Position numbers and translations under genes: made by a program. Below, piece by piece: positions 5,791-11,530 of a stretch of 11,530 nt of DNA. Source of the stretch: an uncultured Eubacteriales bacterium (lineage in GTDB: Bacteria; Bacillota; Clostridia; Oscillospirales; Oscillospiraceae); the NCBI GenBank assembly GCA_900551495.1, contig URWG01000051.1:1-11530 (forward strand). Direction: 5' to 3'. The notes below the pieces were generated by a model. That model searched no databases and was not told the DNA's origin. It saw nothing but the letters and a program-made list of their open reading frames with translations. Each line of letters begins with the position of its first letter. Position 1 is the stretch's first letter.

Positions 5791-7260
5791 TTATCCGTGC
5801 TTACGCCACGTTGCGGGGCGCAGGAGCATAATCATCGGGAACAGCTCCAGCCGTCCGAACAGCATGTCGGCGATCATGACCAGCTTGGACAGATCGGAGA
5901 AAACGCTGAAGCTGCCGCAGGGTCCGACGAGTGAGCTGACGCCCGGACCGATGTTGTTCAGCGTCGCCATGACCGCGCTGACCGACGTCTCCGCGCCGAG
6001 ATTATCCAGCGACAGCAGCACCATGGAGAACACCGCGATCAGCACATAGACCGCGAGAAAAGCAAACGAGCCGTCGATCACGTCCCGATCCACACGCTTG
6101 CCGTTCATCGTCATGACCTCGACGGAGTGCGGGTGGAGCATATGGCGGACGCCGGAGCGGGCGGATTTGATGAGGATCATCACGCGGCTGACCTTCATGC
6201 CGCCGCTGGTCGAGCCTGCGCAGCCGCCGATAATCATCAGCACGAGCAAAATCCCCTTGGAAAACTCGGGCCAAAGCGAAAAATCCACCGTGCCGTAGCC
6301 GGTCGTGGTGATGATCGACCCGACGGAGAAGGAGACGTGATGGATCGCCGAGCGGACATCGGTAAAATACCCGCCCTTGAGCATCAGATTCAGCGTAATC
6401 AGCGCGATGGCGGAAAAAACGATGGCAAGATATGCCTTCAGCTCGGAATTTTTCCACACAAGCTTGAATTTTCGGCAGATCAGGAAGAAATAGACGGAGA
6501 AATTCGCGCCGCACATCAGCATGAACACGGTCGTCACCGTCTGCTCGTAGGACGAGTAGGCTGCCAAGCCCGCGCTCGACAGGGAAAAGCCGCCCGTGCC
6601 CGCCGTACCGAAGGCGAGACAGAAGCTGTCAAACACCGAAATATTGCCCCAGCCGAGCCATACGCCGAGGCGGTAGGCAAGAATTTGCAGCAGCGTAATT
6701 ACGAAATAGATCGCGTAAAGAATCAGCGCGGAGGTGCGCATTTTCGGCACCATTTTGCCCACCGACGGACCGGGAGACTCCGCGCGCAGGAGGTAAATGC
6801 TGTCGCCCGAGAGCGGCACGACCGCCAGCATGAACACCAGCACGCCCATGCCGCCCAGCCAGTGGGTAAAGCTGCGCCAAAACAGCAGTCCGTGCGGCAT
6901 TGCCTCGGGCGCGGTCAGGATGCTTGCACCCGTGGTCGTGAAGCCCGAGACTGTCTCAAACACCGCGTCGATGTAGGACGGGATCGCGCCGGAGAAGAAA
7001 AACGGCAGCGCACCGACCAGCGAAATGACGATCCACGACAGCGACACCATCACAAAGCCCTCGCGCGCGTGCATGGTGCGGTTGCGCTTCGGACGCAGGA
7101 GAATCAGCAGAACGCCGACGACCGCGCAGATGCCGACCGTCGCCAGCAGCGGGAGCAGGTCCTCGCCGTAGCACAGCGCGACGATACAGGGCAGCACAAG
7201 TGCCGCACCGATAATTAACAGGACATGTCCCAAAATGGACAGGATCATTCGGTAATTCAT
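5791..7260 (-). CDS. trkH: TrkH family potassium uptake protein (channel subunit)
   Basis: This 489-residue membrane protein is the K+-translocating subunit of a Trk/Ktr-type uptake system. The four pore-loop repeats typical of the family are visible: SGFTTTGAS (about 105-113), FGTAGTGGFS (217-226), IITTTGYGT (316-324) and NIGPG (436-440); each carries the selectivity-filter glycine. Hydrophobic helices flank each loop in the M1-P-M2 pattern. GGCAGSTSGGMK (about 345-356) corresponds to the family's intramembrane gating-loop region. The length is normal for TrkH/TrkG. The start lies 13 nt after the trkA stop, with GGAGG 6 nt before the ATG, so the two genes form an operon. TrkH binds a ring of cytoplasmic TrkA subunits, which gate it in response to nucleotides. 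Confidence 0.96.
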   Translation of the reverse strand: MNYRMILSILGHVLLIIGAALVLPCIVALCYGEDLLPLLATVGICAVVGVLLILLRPKRNRTMHAREGFVMVSLSWIVISLVGALPFFFSGAIPSYIDAVFETVSGFTTTGASILTAPEAMPHGLLFWRSFTHWLGGMGVLVFMLAVVPLSGDSIYLLRAESPGPSVGKMVPKMRTSALILYAIYFVITLLQILAYRLGVWLGWGNISVFDSFCLAFGTAGTGGFSLSSAGLAAYSSYEQTVTTVFMLMCGANFSVYFFLICRKFKLVWKNSELKAYLAIVFSAIALITLNLMLKGGYFTDVRSAIHHVSFSVGSIITTTGYGTVDFSLWPEFSKGILLVLMIIGGCAGSTSGGMKVSRVMILIKSARSGVRHMLHPHSVEVMTMNGKRVDRDVIDGSFAFLAVYVLIAVFSMVLLSLDNLGAETSVSAVMATLNNIGPGVSSLVGPCGSFSVFSDLSKLVMIADMLFGRLELFPMIMLLRPATWRKHG

Positions 7261-7273
7261 AGCCCGCCTCCGC

Positions 7274-8626
7274 TCAGCGAATGATGTCGTCGAGATCGTT
7301 CAGACCGGTGGCGGAGGTGACGACGATCACGGTGTCGCCTGCTTCAATCGTGTCGCGGCCGGCGGGGGTGAGAATTTTTCCGCCGCGATTGATGGCGCCG
7401 ATGAGCAGATTCGGGCGCAGACGCAGCTCCATCAGGGGCTTGCCGCAGACGAGGGACTTTGCCGTCGCGCGGAATTCCAGCGCCTCTGCCTTGTTGCCGA
7501 CGATTTTGTAGAGCGTCTCGACGTTCGAGCCGAGGGAGTTCTGCATCGCACGGACGTAGCGGACGATATGGTCGGCTGCAATGTAACGGGGGTGGAACAC
7601 GCTGCCGAGGTCCATGGACTTGATGATGTGGGAGAAGGTCGTGCGGTTGATCTTCGTGACGATCTTCGCGTCAGAGACGCTGCGGGCATAGAGACTCATC
7701 AGGACGTTTTCCTCGTCGATGCCGGTCAGGGTCGCAACGGCGTCCATCTTCGCAATGCCCTCCTCCGCCAGCAGCTTTTCGTTCGTGCCGTCGCCGTGGA
7801 TGATCGACGCGTCGGGCAGGCGCTCGGAAAGGTCGTCGCACACCGTGCGGTTGGACTCGATAATCTTGACGCTCGCGCCGAAATCGAGCATTTGACGCGC
7901 CAGATAATAGCTGATACGTCCGCCGCCGATGAGCATGACGCGCTTGACGGGATTTGTTTCGACACCGATTTTATGGAAAAATTTATAGGCGGTCTTGGGC
8001 TTGGCGACGAAGCTGATACGGTCGCCTGCCAGCAGCGTAAACGAGCCGGAGGGGATAAAGACGTCATGCGCCCCGCGCTCGACCACGCAGATCAGGACGC
8101 CCGTTTGCAGCTTGCCCAGCTCCGTGAGCTGCATCCCGTTGAGGACGGAGCCGTCGGGAATGCGGAATTTATGTAATTCTACGCGACCTTTTGAAAAGGT
8201 ATCAATCTTGATGGCGGCAGGCGCACGGAGAATGCGCGCGATTTCCGACGCGCTGGCAAGCTCCGGGTTGAGCGCCATGCTCAGACCGAGGTCGTCCTTG
8301 ACCATGCGGATGCCCGTCGAATATTCGGGGTTGCGCACGCGGGCGATGGTGTTGCCGACGCCCAATTTTTTCGCGATCAGGCACGCCAGCAGGTTCTGTT
8401 CGTCCGTGGACATGACGGCAATCGCGAGGTCGGCGTTCGGAACGCCCGCCTCAACCTGCGTTTCGATGGAAATGCCATTGCCCTCGACGGTCATGACGTC
8501 CAGCGTGGACACCGGCTCCAGCGTTGCGGCGGCATGATCGACCACGGTAATCTCATGTCCCTCCCGTGCGAGCTGATCCGCCAGCGTGACGCCGATTTTT
8601 CCCGCGCCGATAATGACGATTTTCAT
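7274..8626 (-). CDS. trkA: Trk system potassium uptake protein TrkA (peripheral RCK subunit)
   Basis: This 450-residue cytoplasmic protein has the duplicated TrkA layout: RCK/Rossmann domain 1 (MKIVIIGAGKIG, GxGxxG at 7-12, acidic D30), a TrkA-C domain (about 140-210), RCK domain 2 (VMLIGGGRIS at 230-239, acidic E257), and a second TrkA-C domain (about 370-450). It binds NAD(H)/ATP and gates TrkH. In the second Rossmann motif the third glycine is Ser239, which may alter nucleotide binding in that half. Two starts are possible. ATG 8626 has GGGGGA 7 nt upstream and gives the canonical N-terminus. ATG 8647 has GGAG 5 nt upstream but adds seven residues. The promoter called at 8657-8685 predicts a transcript start near 8650, which would exclude that GGAG, so 8626 is chosen. 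Confidence 0.95.
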   Translation of the reverse strand: MKIVIIGAGKIGVTLADQLAREGHEITVVDHAAATLEPVSTLDVMTVEGNGISIETQVEAGVPNADLAIAVMSTDEQNLLACLIAKKLGVGNTIARVRNPEYSTGIRMVKDDLGLSMALNPELASASEIARILRAPAAIKIDTFSKGRVELHKFRIPDGSVLNGMQLTELGKLQTGVLICVVERGAHDVFIPSGSFTLLAGDRISFVAKPKTAYKFFHKIGVETNPVKRVMLIGGGRISYYLARQMLDFGASVKIIESNRTVCDDLSERLPDASIIHGDGTNEKLLAEEGIAKMDAVATLTGIDEENVLMSLYARSVSDAKIVTKINRTTFSHIIKSMDLGSVFHPRYIAADHIVRYVRAMQNSLGSNVETLYKIVGNKAEALEFRATAKSLVCGKPLMELRLRPNLLIGAINRGGKILTPAGRDTIEAGDTVIVVTSATGLNDLDDIIR

Positions 8627-8656
8627 GTCATAATCCCCCATTTTCATTCTTGCTCC

Positions 8657-8685
8657 AATATAGCATATCGCGCAGAAAAAAGCAA
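8657..8685 (-). promoter_or_regulatory. Probable promoter of trkA-trkH
   Basis: On the minus strand, TTGCTT (8685-8680) and TATATT (8662-8657) are separated by exactly 17 bp, a good match to a housekeeping-sigma promoter (-10 matches 5 of 6). The expected start of transcription is about 8650, giving a leader of roughly 24 nt before ATG 8626. The -35 region overlaps the T-tract of the upstream terminator. Confidence 0.6.
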
Positions 8686-8707
8686 GCGTCCCGCCGTAGC
8701 GGGACGC
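8676..8707 (-). terminator. Intrinsic terminator upstream of trkA
   Basis: The minus strand reads GCGTCCCGC, loop TACG, GCGGGACGC, then TTGC and six Ts. The 9-bp perfect GC-rich stem with a T-run is a textbook intrinsic terminator pointing toward trkA. It would stop read-through from the exporter gene at 8999-9895. It lies upstream of the proposed trkA promoter rather than inside the trkA leader, so attenuation is less likely. Confidence 0.75.
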
Positions 8708-8709
8708 CG

Positions 8710-8741
8710 CAGCGTGTCGAAAAACCCTTTTCGGCACGCTG
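8710..8741. repeat. 14-bp imperfect hairpin
   Basis: CAGCGTGTCGAAAA and TTTTCGGCACGCTG pair across an ACCC loop. On the plus strand the stem is continuous with one T·G wobble; on the minus strand that pair is a C·A mismatch. It sits between the terminator and the left inverted repeat of the MITE-like element. Confidence 0.65.
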
Positions 8742-8742
8742 A

Positions 8743-8961
8743 CAGACTGCGAAAAAGTTCGGAAGACAAGCAACTCACACCCGTCGGCGTACATAGGTAC
8801 GGTAGGGCGTGAGTTGCGCAGTAAGTCAAAATCCTTGCGAAGCAAGCCTGTTTTTGACTATAAAGTTCGGAATTCTCCGTTTTTGCAAATCAAAACGCAG
8901 AGAACAAAACCCCATAAATTGTTAACCGATTTTGACGATTACGAACTTTTTTGACAGTCTG
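8743..8961. mobile_element. MITE-like non-coding element with ~20-nt terminal inverted repeats
   Basis: The left end (8743-8761, CAGACTGCGAAAAAGTTCG) and right end (8942-8961) are inverted copies: the reverse complement of the right end is CAGACTGTCAAAAAAGTTCG, differing by one indel and one or two bases. The 219-bp interior has no ORF of note but holds two large hairpins: 8770-8817 (GCAACTCAC..GTGAGTTGC, 13 bp including a wobble on the minus strand, with an inner CGTAC/GTACG stem) and 8825-8858 (GTCAAAA..TTTTGAC enclosing CTTGC-GAA-GCAAG). AAAGTTCGGAA occurs twice as a direct repeat (8755 and 8862). No target-site duplication could be recognised, so mobility is inferred from structure alone. 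A structured leader RNA is the alternative. Confidence 0.45.
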
Positions 8962-8963
8962 GG

Positions 8964-8994
8964 GATTCTTGATTAAATATTTTAATCAAGAATC
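8964..8994. repeat. Perfect 14-bp inverted repeat just after the exporter gene
   Basis: GATTCTTGATTAAA and TTTAATCAAGAATC are exact inverted copies around TAT. The repeat begins 4 nt after the stop of the minus-strand exporter gene, so it may act in transcript termination or 3'-end protection. There is no T-tract after it on the minus strand; an operator-like role is also possible. Confidence 0.7.
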
Positions 8995-8998
8995 AGTA

Positions 8999-9895
8999 TT
9001 ATTCGCCCATCAGCCCGCCCAAATAATCATAGGCAGTCAGGAGCTTTTCCAAATGGTAATTCATCACAACGGTATCGTTCGGATCGCAGTGCCGCCGCAT
9101 CGAGGTCGGAAGCTCCTCGCCGAGCAGCCGCAGCCGTTCCGCGTTCTCCTCACTCAGCGCCCCCAGCGAGTCCATGCCGCAGAGGACCTCCAGCTCCTGC
9201 ACCATGCGTTGTGCAAGCTGGCAGCAGCCGCCGAGAACCGCCTCATCGTCCTTTTTACGGAAAAAGCGCTGTGAATGGTACAGCTCCAGCTCCCTGTCCA
9301 AGCTCCGCAGCAGCTCCACCAGCGGCTGAAGCTCGGGGATTCGCTCCTGTCCGACGAGAGACGCTGCGCTTTGCGGTATCTGCTGCCTAAGCTGCGTCAG
9401 GAGCGTGAGGATACGGCGGTGATTGTTATAGGGGCGGATCGCGACGTTGACGAGCAGCGCCGTCGCCAGCCCGATCGCCGTACAGAGCAGCCGCTTCACG
9501 CTGTCATCGACGACGTTCTCCGTCGGCACCATGCAGGCAGAGAGAAAAATAATACAGGCAAGCGAGGCGGAAAAATTCAGCCGCAGGGCGTTGAGCAGGA
9601 ACAGCAACAAAAACACGCCCAAGCCGATGACCCAAAACGGTGCGGGCGGCGCAAACAGCAGCACGGAGACATAGCCCAGCAGCGTACCGCAGACGACACC
9701 GATCAGTTGGGTCAAGCCCTGCCGCAGGGCGCGGGAAACCGTCGTCTCCATTGCGATCAGCGCACCGAAGGCAGCATAGAACAGCGACAGCGGCTCCGAG
9801 GTCAGCAGCCGTGCGGGAAGTACCGCAAGGGCGACTGCCAGCGCCGTTTTTGCAATGCGCGGTCCGGGCAGCAGCCGCTTTTTTACGACATTCAC
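8999..9895 (-). CDS. Aromatic acid exporter / FUSC family membrane protein
   Basis: This 298-residue protein has about six hydrophobic helices in the first ~155 residues, then a cytoplasmic helical domain. The N-terminal part (IAKTALAVALAVLPARLL, FYAAFGALIAMETTVSRALRQG, IGVVCGTLLGY) matches the aromatic-acid-exporter-like family of Firmicutes (ArAE_1/DUF939, FUSC-like). These are half-size relatives of the AaeB efflux proteins; few members have known substrates. The C-terminal domain (about 160-298) is rich in Leu, Glu and Arg and probably forms helical bundles. The start is GTG at 9895 with AGGAG 7 nt upstream; a nearby ATG at 9891 is out of frame. It is transcribed alone from its own promoter, divergently from the acetyltransferase gene. 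The family call is solid; substrate and transport direction are not determined. Confidence 0.82.
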   Translation of the reverse strand: MNVVKKRLLPGPRIAKTALAVALAVLPARLLTSEPLSLFYAAFGALIAMETTVSRALRQGLTQLIGVVCGTLLGYVSVLLFAPPAPFWVIGLGVFLLLFLLNALRLNFSASLACIIFLSACMVPTENVVDDSVKRLLCTAIGLATALLVNVAIRPYNNHRRILTLLTQLRQQIPQSAASLVGQERIPELQPLVELLRSLDRELELYHSQRFFRKKDDEAVLGGCCQLAQRMVQELEVLCGMDSLGALSEENAERLRLLGEELPTSMRRHCDPNDTVVMNYHLEKLLTAYDYLGGLMGE

Positions 9896-9929
9896 AGCAA
9901 GTCTCCTTTCCGTTGCCGAATGTAAGTCT

Positions 9930-9957
9930 ACTATACCAAAAATTCTATTTTTTGCAA
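9930..9957 (-). promoter_or_regulatory. Probable promoter of the exporter gene
   Basis: On the minus strand, TTGCAA (9957-9952) and TATAGT (9935-9930) are separated by 16 bp, about 35 nt before the GTG start at 9895. It is back to back with the acetyltransferase promoter. Confidence 0.6.
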
Positions 9958-9972
9958 GCCCCGTTTTCGCTC

Positions 9973-10001
9973 TTGCCGCAGTCGGTCGAATCTGCTACAA
10001 T
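9973..10001 (+). promoter_or_regulatory. Probable promoter of the acetyltransferase gene
   Basis: TTGCCG (9973-9978) and TACAAT (9996-10001) are separated by 17 bp. Transcription would start near 10008, leaving a leader of about 16 nt that contains the GGAGG site. The in-frame ATG at 10000 falls inside the -10 box and cannot be the start. Confidence 0.62.
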
Positions 10002-10010
10002 GCAGAAAAA

Positions 10011-10015
10011 GGAGG
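10011..10015 (+). promoter_or_regulatory. Ribosome binding site fixing a TTG start
   Basis: GGAGG, preceded by an A-run, lies 8 nt before TTG at 10024. No in-frame ATG or GTG occurs at a usable distance downstream, so this site decides the unusual TTG start of the acetyltransferase. Confidence 0.75.
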
Positions 10016-10023
10016 CGGTTGCT

Positions 10024-10548
10024 TTGACCATTCGTGACGCGGTGTTCTCCGATGTTCCCGCGATGCTTGAAATTTATGCGCCGTTTGTGCGGGATACGGC
10101 GGTGAGCTTTGAATATGAGGTGCCGAGCGAGGCTGCGTTTCGGCAGCGGTTACAGGAGCATCGGCGTCTTCTTCCGTGGCTGGTATGCGAGGAGGACGGC
10201 AAGGTGATCGGCTATGCCTATGCCGGTCTGCCCTTTGAGCGTGCCGCGTACCGCTGGAACGCGGAGATTTCCTGCTACCTCGCTCCGCAGGCAAGACGGC
10301 GCGGCATCGGCAGGCAGCTCTATCAAAGGCTTGAGACGGCGCTGAACGAGCTTGGCTATCGCAGACTATTTGCCGTTGTGACCTCTGCTAACGAAGCCTC
10401 CGTTGCCTTTCATCATGCGCTCGGCTTCACCGAAACGGCGCGGTTTCCGTCGGTCGGCTACAAGCTCGGACAATGGTACGACGTCATTTGGCTGGAAAAA
10501 CAGCTTCAGCCGGACGGAAATCCGAAAAATTTTCCGAAGCCCTATTGA
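10024..10548 (+). CDS. GNAT family N-acetyltransferase, phosphinothricin-acetyltransferase-like
   Basis: This 174-residue cytoplasmic GNAT enzyme transfers acetyl from acetyl-CoA to a small amine. Family features are MTIRDAVFSDVPAMLEIYAPFV at the start, a long strand ending in WNAEISCYLAP (about 78-88) and the CoA pyrophosphate-binding motif RRRGIG (91-96, R/Q-x-x-G-x-G/A). They continue with ANEASVAFHHALGF (122-135) and the C-terminal GYKLGQWYDVIWLEKQ, close to the pattern of the PAT/bar and MnaT subgroup. Enzymes of that subgroup act on phosphinothricin or methionine sulfone/sulfoximine; the natural substrate here is unknown, and 'resistance' should not be assumed. Glu81 and a His at 130/131 are candidate catalytic residues by position. 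The start is TTG at 10024; an in-frame ATG at 10000 lies in the promoter -10 box. No terminator separates it from the next gene, whose -35 box overlaps this stop codon. Confidence 0.88.
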   Translation: MTIRDAVFSDVPAMLEIYAPFVRDTAVSFEYEVPSEAAFRQRLQEHRRLLPWLVCEEDGKVIGYAYAGLPFERAAYRWNAEISCYLAPQARRRGIGRQLYQRLETALNELGYRRLFAVVTSANEASVAFHHALGFTETARFPSVGYKLGQWYDVIWLEKQLQPDGNPKNFPKPY

Positions 10549-10572
10549 CAATTCCGAAATCCGCGTTATAAT
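10545..10572 (+). promoter_or_regulatory. Perfect-consensus promoter of the wHTH-kinase gene
   Basis: TTGACA (10545-10550) and TATAAT (10567-10572) are both exact consensus boxes, separated by 16 bp. The -35 box contains the TGA stop of the acetyltransferase (10546-10548). The expected transcript start is near 10579, about 38 nt before the ATG. Confidence 0.85.
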
Positions 10573-10604
10573 AAGCATGTGATTAGAAAATGAATTTATG
10601 CTTA
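10572..10604 (+). promoter_or_regulatory. Inverted repeat at the transcript start, candidate operator
   Basis: TAAGCAT (10572-10578) and ATGCTTA (10598-10604) form a perfect 7-bp inverted repeat with a 19-nt spacer, starting at the end of the -10 box and spanning the expected transcript start. A repressor bound here would block the promoter. The winged-helix domain encoded just downstream is the obvious candidate, which is inference. Confidence 0.45.
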
Positions 10605-10616
10605 GGCGGTGATAGC

Positions 10617-11530
10617 ATGACACAGCGTGAACGGCAGATCCTGCAATGGATCGAGGCAGACCCCATGATCTCGCAGGAACGCCTTGCGGAAATGGCAGGT
10701 ATCACCCGCTCCTCGGTCGCCGTACACATTTCCAACCTGATGAAAAAGGGCTACATCGCCGGAAAGGGCTACGTCCTGCGCAGCGGGAGCTATGCGGCGG
10801 TCGTCGGCGGCGCGAATATGGACATCGGCGGCGTTTCCGCTGCGGCACTGGTCGCCGAGGACTCCAACCCGGGCAAGGTCACGATGAGTCTCGGCGGCGT
10901 CGGGCAGAATATCGCACGGAATCTGAGCCTTCTCGGTGTGGACGTCCGCTTTTTGACCGCACTGGGCAACGACCTTTTCGGTCAGCGCATCACGGCGGCG
11001 TCCGGTGAGCTGGGGATCGACATCACCCACGCGCTTCAGGTCCCCGACGCGGCGACCTCGACCTACCTGTTTATCTGCGGTCCGGACGGCGACATGGCGC
11101 TGGCGCTGAACGATATGGCAATCTGCGATCGAATCTCCCCCGCGTATTTGCAGAGCAATCTTCCCCTGCTGAATAATGCACAGGTCGTTTTGGTGGATAC
11201 CAATCTTCCTGCCGAGTCGCTGGAATATCTTTGTCTGCACTGCACCGCACCGATCTTTGCCGATCCCGTTTCGACGATCAAGGGCGAAAAGCTCCGTCCG
11301 CTGCTCGGCAGGCTGCACACCCTCAAGCCGAATCGGCTGGAGGCGGAGCTGCTTTCCGGCGTTGCCATCTCGAATGAGCAAAGCCTCTGCCGCGCCGCAC
11401 GGGAGCTTTTGAAAACGGGGCTGCACCGCGTCTTTGTCTCCCTCGGCTCGCACGGCGTTTTCGCAGCGGATCGGCGGCAAATGCTGCTGCTCCCGCCCTC
11501 AAAGGCGACGATGCGCAATGCGACCGGTGC
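10617..11530 (+). CDS. Winged-helix/PfkB-family sugar or nucleoside kinase fusion (3' end outside window)
   Basis: Only the first 304 residues are present. Residues about 1-55 form a winged helix-turn-helix (RERQILQWIEADPMISQERLAEMAGITRSSVAVHI... with a KGYIAGKGYVL wing). Residues about 60-304 are a ribokinase/PfkB fold: VGGANMDIGG (63-72), SLGGVGQNIARNLSLLG (91-107), ALGNDLFG (115-122), ADPVST and LKPN (236-239). The window ends inside NATG, immediately before the expected AGD that holds the catalytic Asp. Proteins of this layout are often annotated as pseudouridine kinase or YeiI-like kinases, phosphorylating a nucleoside or sugar; the substrate would be clearer from the next gene (psuG would support pseudouridine). 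The ATG at 10617 follows AGGCGGTGAT, a near-complete anti-Shine-Dalgarno match. The promoter is a perfect consensus with a possible operator, suggesting autoregulation. Confidence 0.88.
   Translation, partial: MTQRERQILQWIEADPMISQERLAEMAGITRSSVAVHISNLMKKGYIAGKGYVLRSGSYAAVVGGANMDIGGVSAAALVAEDSNPGKVTMSLGGVGQNIARNLSLLGVDVRFLTALGNDLFGQRITAASGELGIDITHALQVPDAATSTYLFICGPDGDMALALNDMAICDRISPAYLQSNLPLLNNAQVVLVDTNLPAESLEYLCLHCTAPIFADPVSTIKGEKLRPLLGRLHTLKPNRLEAELLSGVAISNEQSLCRAARELLKTGLHRVFVSLGSHGVFAADRRQMLLLPPSKATMRNATG

Noticed and set aside
5646..5934. Small 61-residue plus-strand frames downstream of and over the trkH 3' end
   Set aside because: They are translations of heptamer and hairpin repeats with no ribosome site.
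6127..7218. 363-residue plus-strand open frame inside trkH
   Set aside because: The product is His/Arg/Gln-rich and is the shadow of hydrophobic TrkH codons; no start signal or family match.
8627..8845. N-terminal extension of the trkA frame
   Set aside because: It runs through the terminator and MITE-like hairpins; the Rossmann fold starts at MKIVIIGAG.
8648..8998. c-di-AMP (ydaO-type) riboswitch before trkA
   Set aside because: K+ genes often carry one, but the conserved core elements are not visible and a terminator plus promoter lie between this region and trkA.
9640..10023. N-terminal extension of the acetyltransferase frame
   Set aside because: It lies antisense to the exporter gene and upstream of the promoter and GGAGG site; homology starts at MTIRDAV.
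10602..11480. 292-residue minus-strand open frame over the PfkB gene
   Set aside because: The plus-strand frame encodes a clear winged-helix/PfkB protein with promoter and ribosome site; the minus frame has none.

Overview
The window looks like a chromosomal segment of a high-GC, anaerobic Firmicute, most likely a gut clostridium of the Oscillospiraceae/Ruminococcaceae type. The reasons are an oxygen-sensitive NrdG activase, Firmicutes-style TrkA/TrkH and aromatic-acid-exporter-like proteins, strong GGAGG-type ribosome binding sites with some GTG/TTG starts, and intergenic repeats of a kind I associate with these genomes. The lineage is an inference; no rRNA or other marker was available.

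Layout. (1) Positions 1-954, plus strand: 3' end of aspS. Its frame stays open far past the expected end of the protein and runs antisense into ygiQ. (2) 484-5384, minus strand: a tight five-gene operon, transcribed PAP2 phosphatase > alpha/beta hydrolase > nrdG > dut > ygiQ, in which every junction overlaps by 1-4 nt. (3) 5385-5790: a 406-bp gene-free stretch packed with short repeats and hairpins. (4) 5791-8626, minus: trkA-trkH potassium-uptake operon with a promoter whose -35 box overlaps the T-tract of an upstream terminator. (5) 8648-8998: a gene-free stretch with a terminator, hairpins and a 219-bp MITE-like element bounded by ~20-nt inverted repeats. (6) 8999-9895, minus: a FUSC/aromatic acid exporter family membrane protein. 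(7) 10024-10548, plus: a PAT/bar-like GNAT acetyltransferase, divergent from (6) with back-to-back promoters. (8) 10617 to the window end, plus: a winged-helix/PfkB-kinase fusion cut off just before its catalytic aspartate, driven by a perfect-consensus promoter whose -35 box overlaps the GNAT stop codon.

How the genes fit together. nrdG and dut are both nucleotide-precursor functions (making dNTPs without oxygen; clearing dUTP). They are translationally coupled to two membrane-associated hydrolases and a radical-SAM protein of unknown role. trkA and trkH encode the regulatory and channel subunits of one K+ uptake system. I found no CRISPR array, tRNA, rRNA, prophage or defence system. The coding content is ordinary; the unusual signals are the aspS/ygiQ collision, the repeat-built intergenic regions and some compact promoter arrangements.
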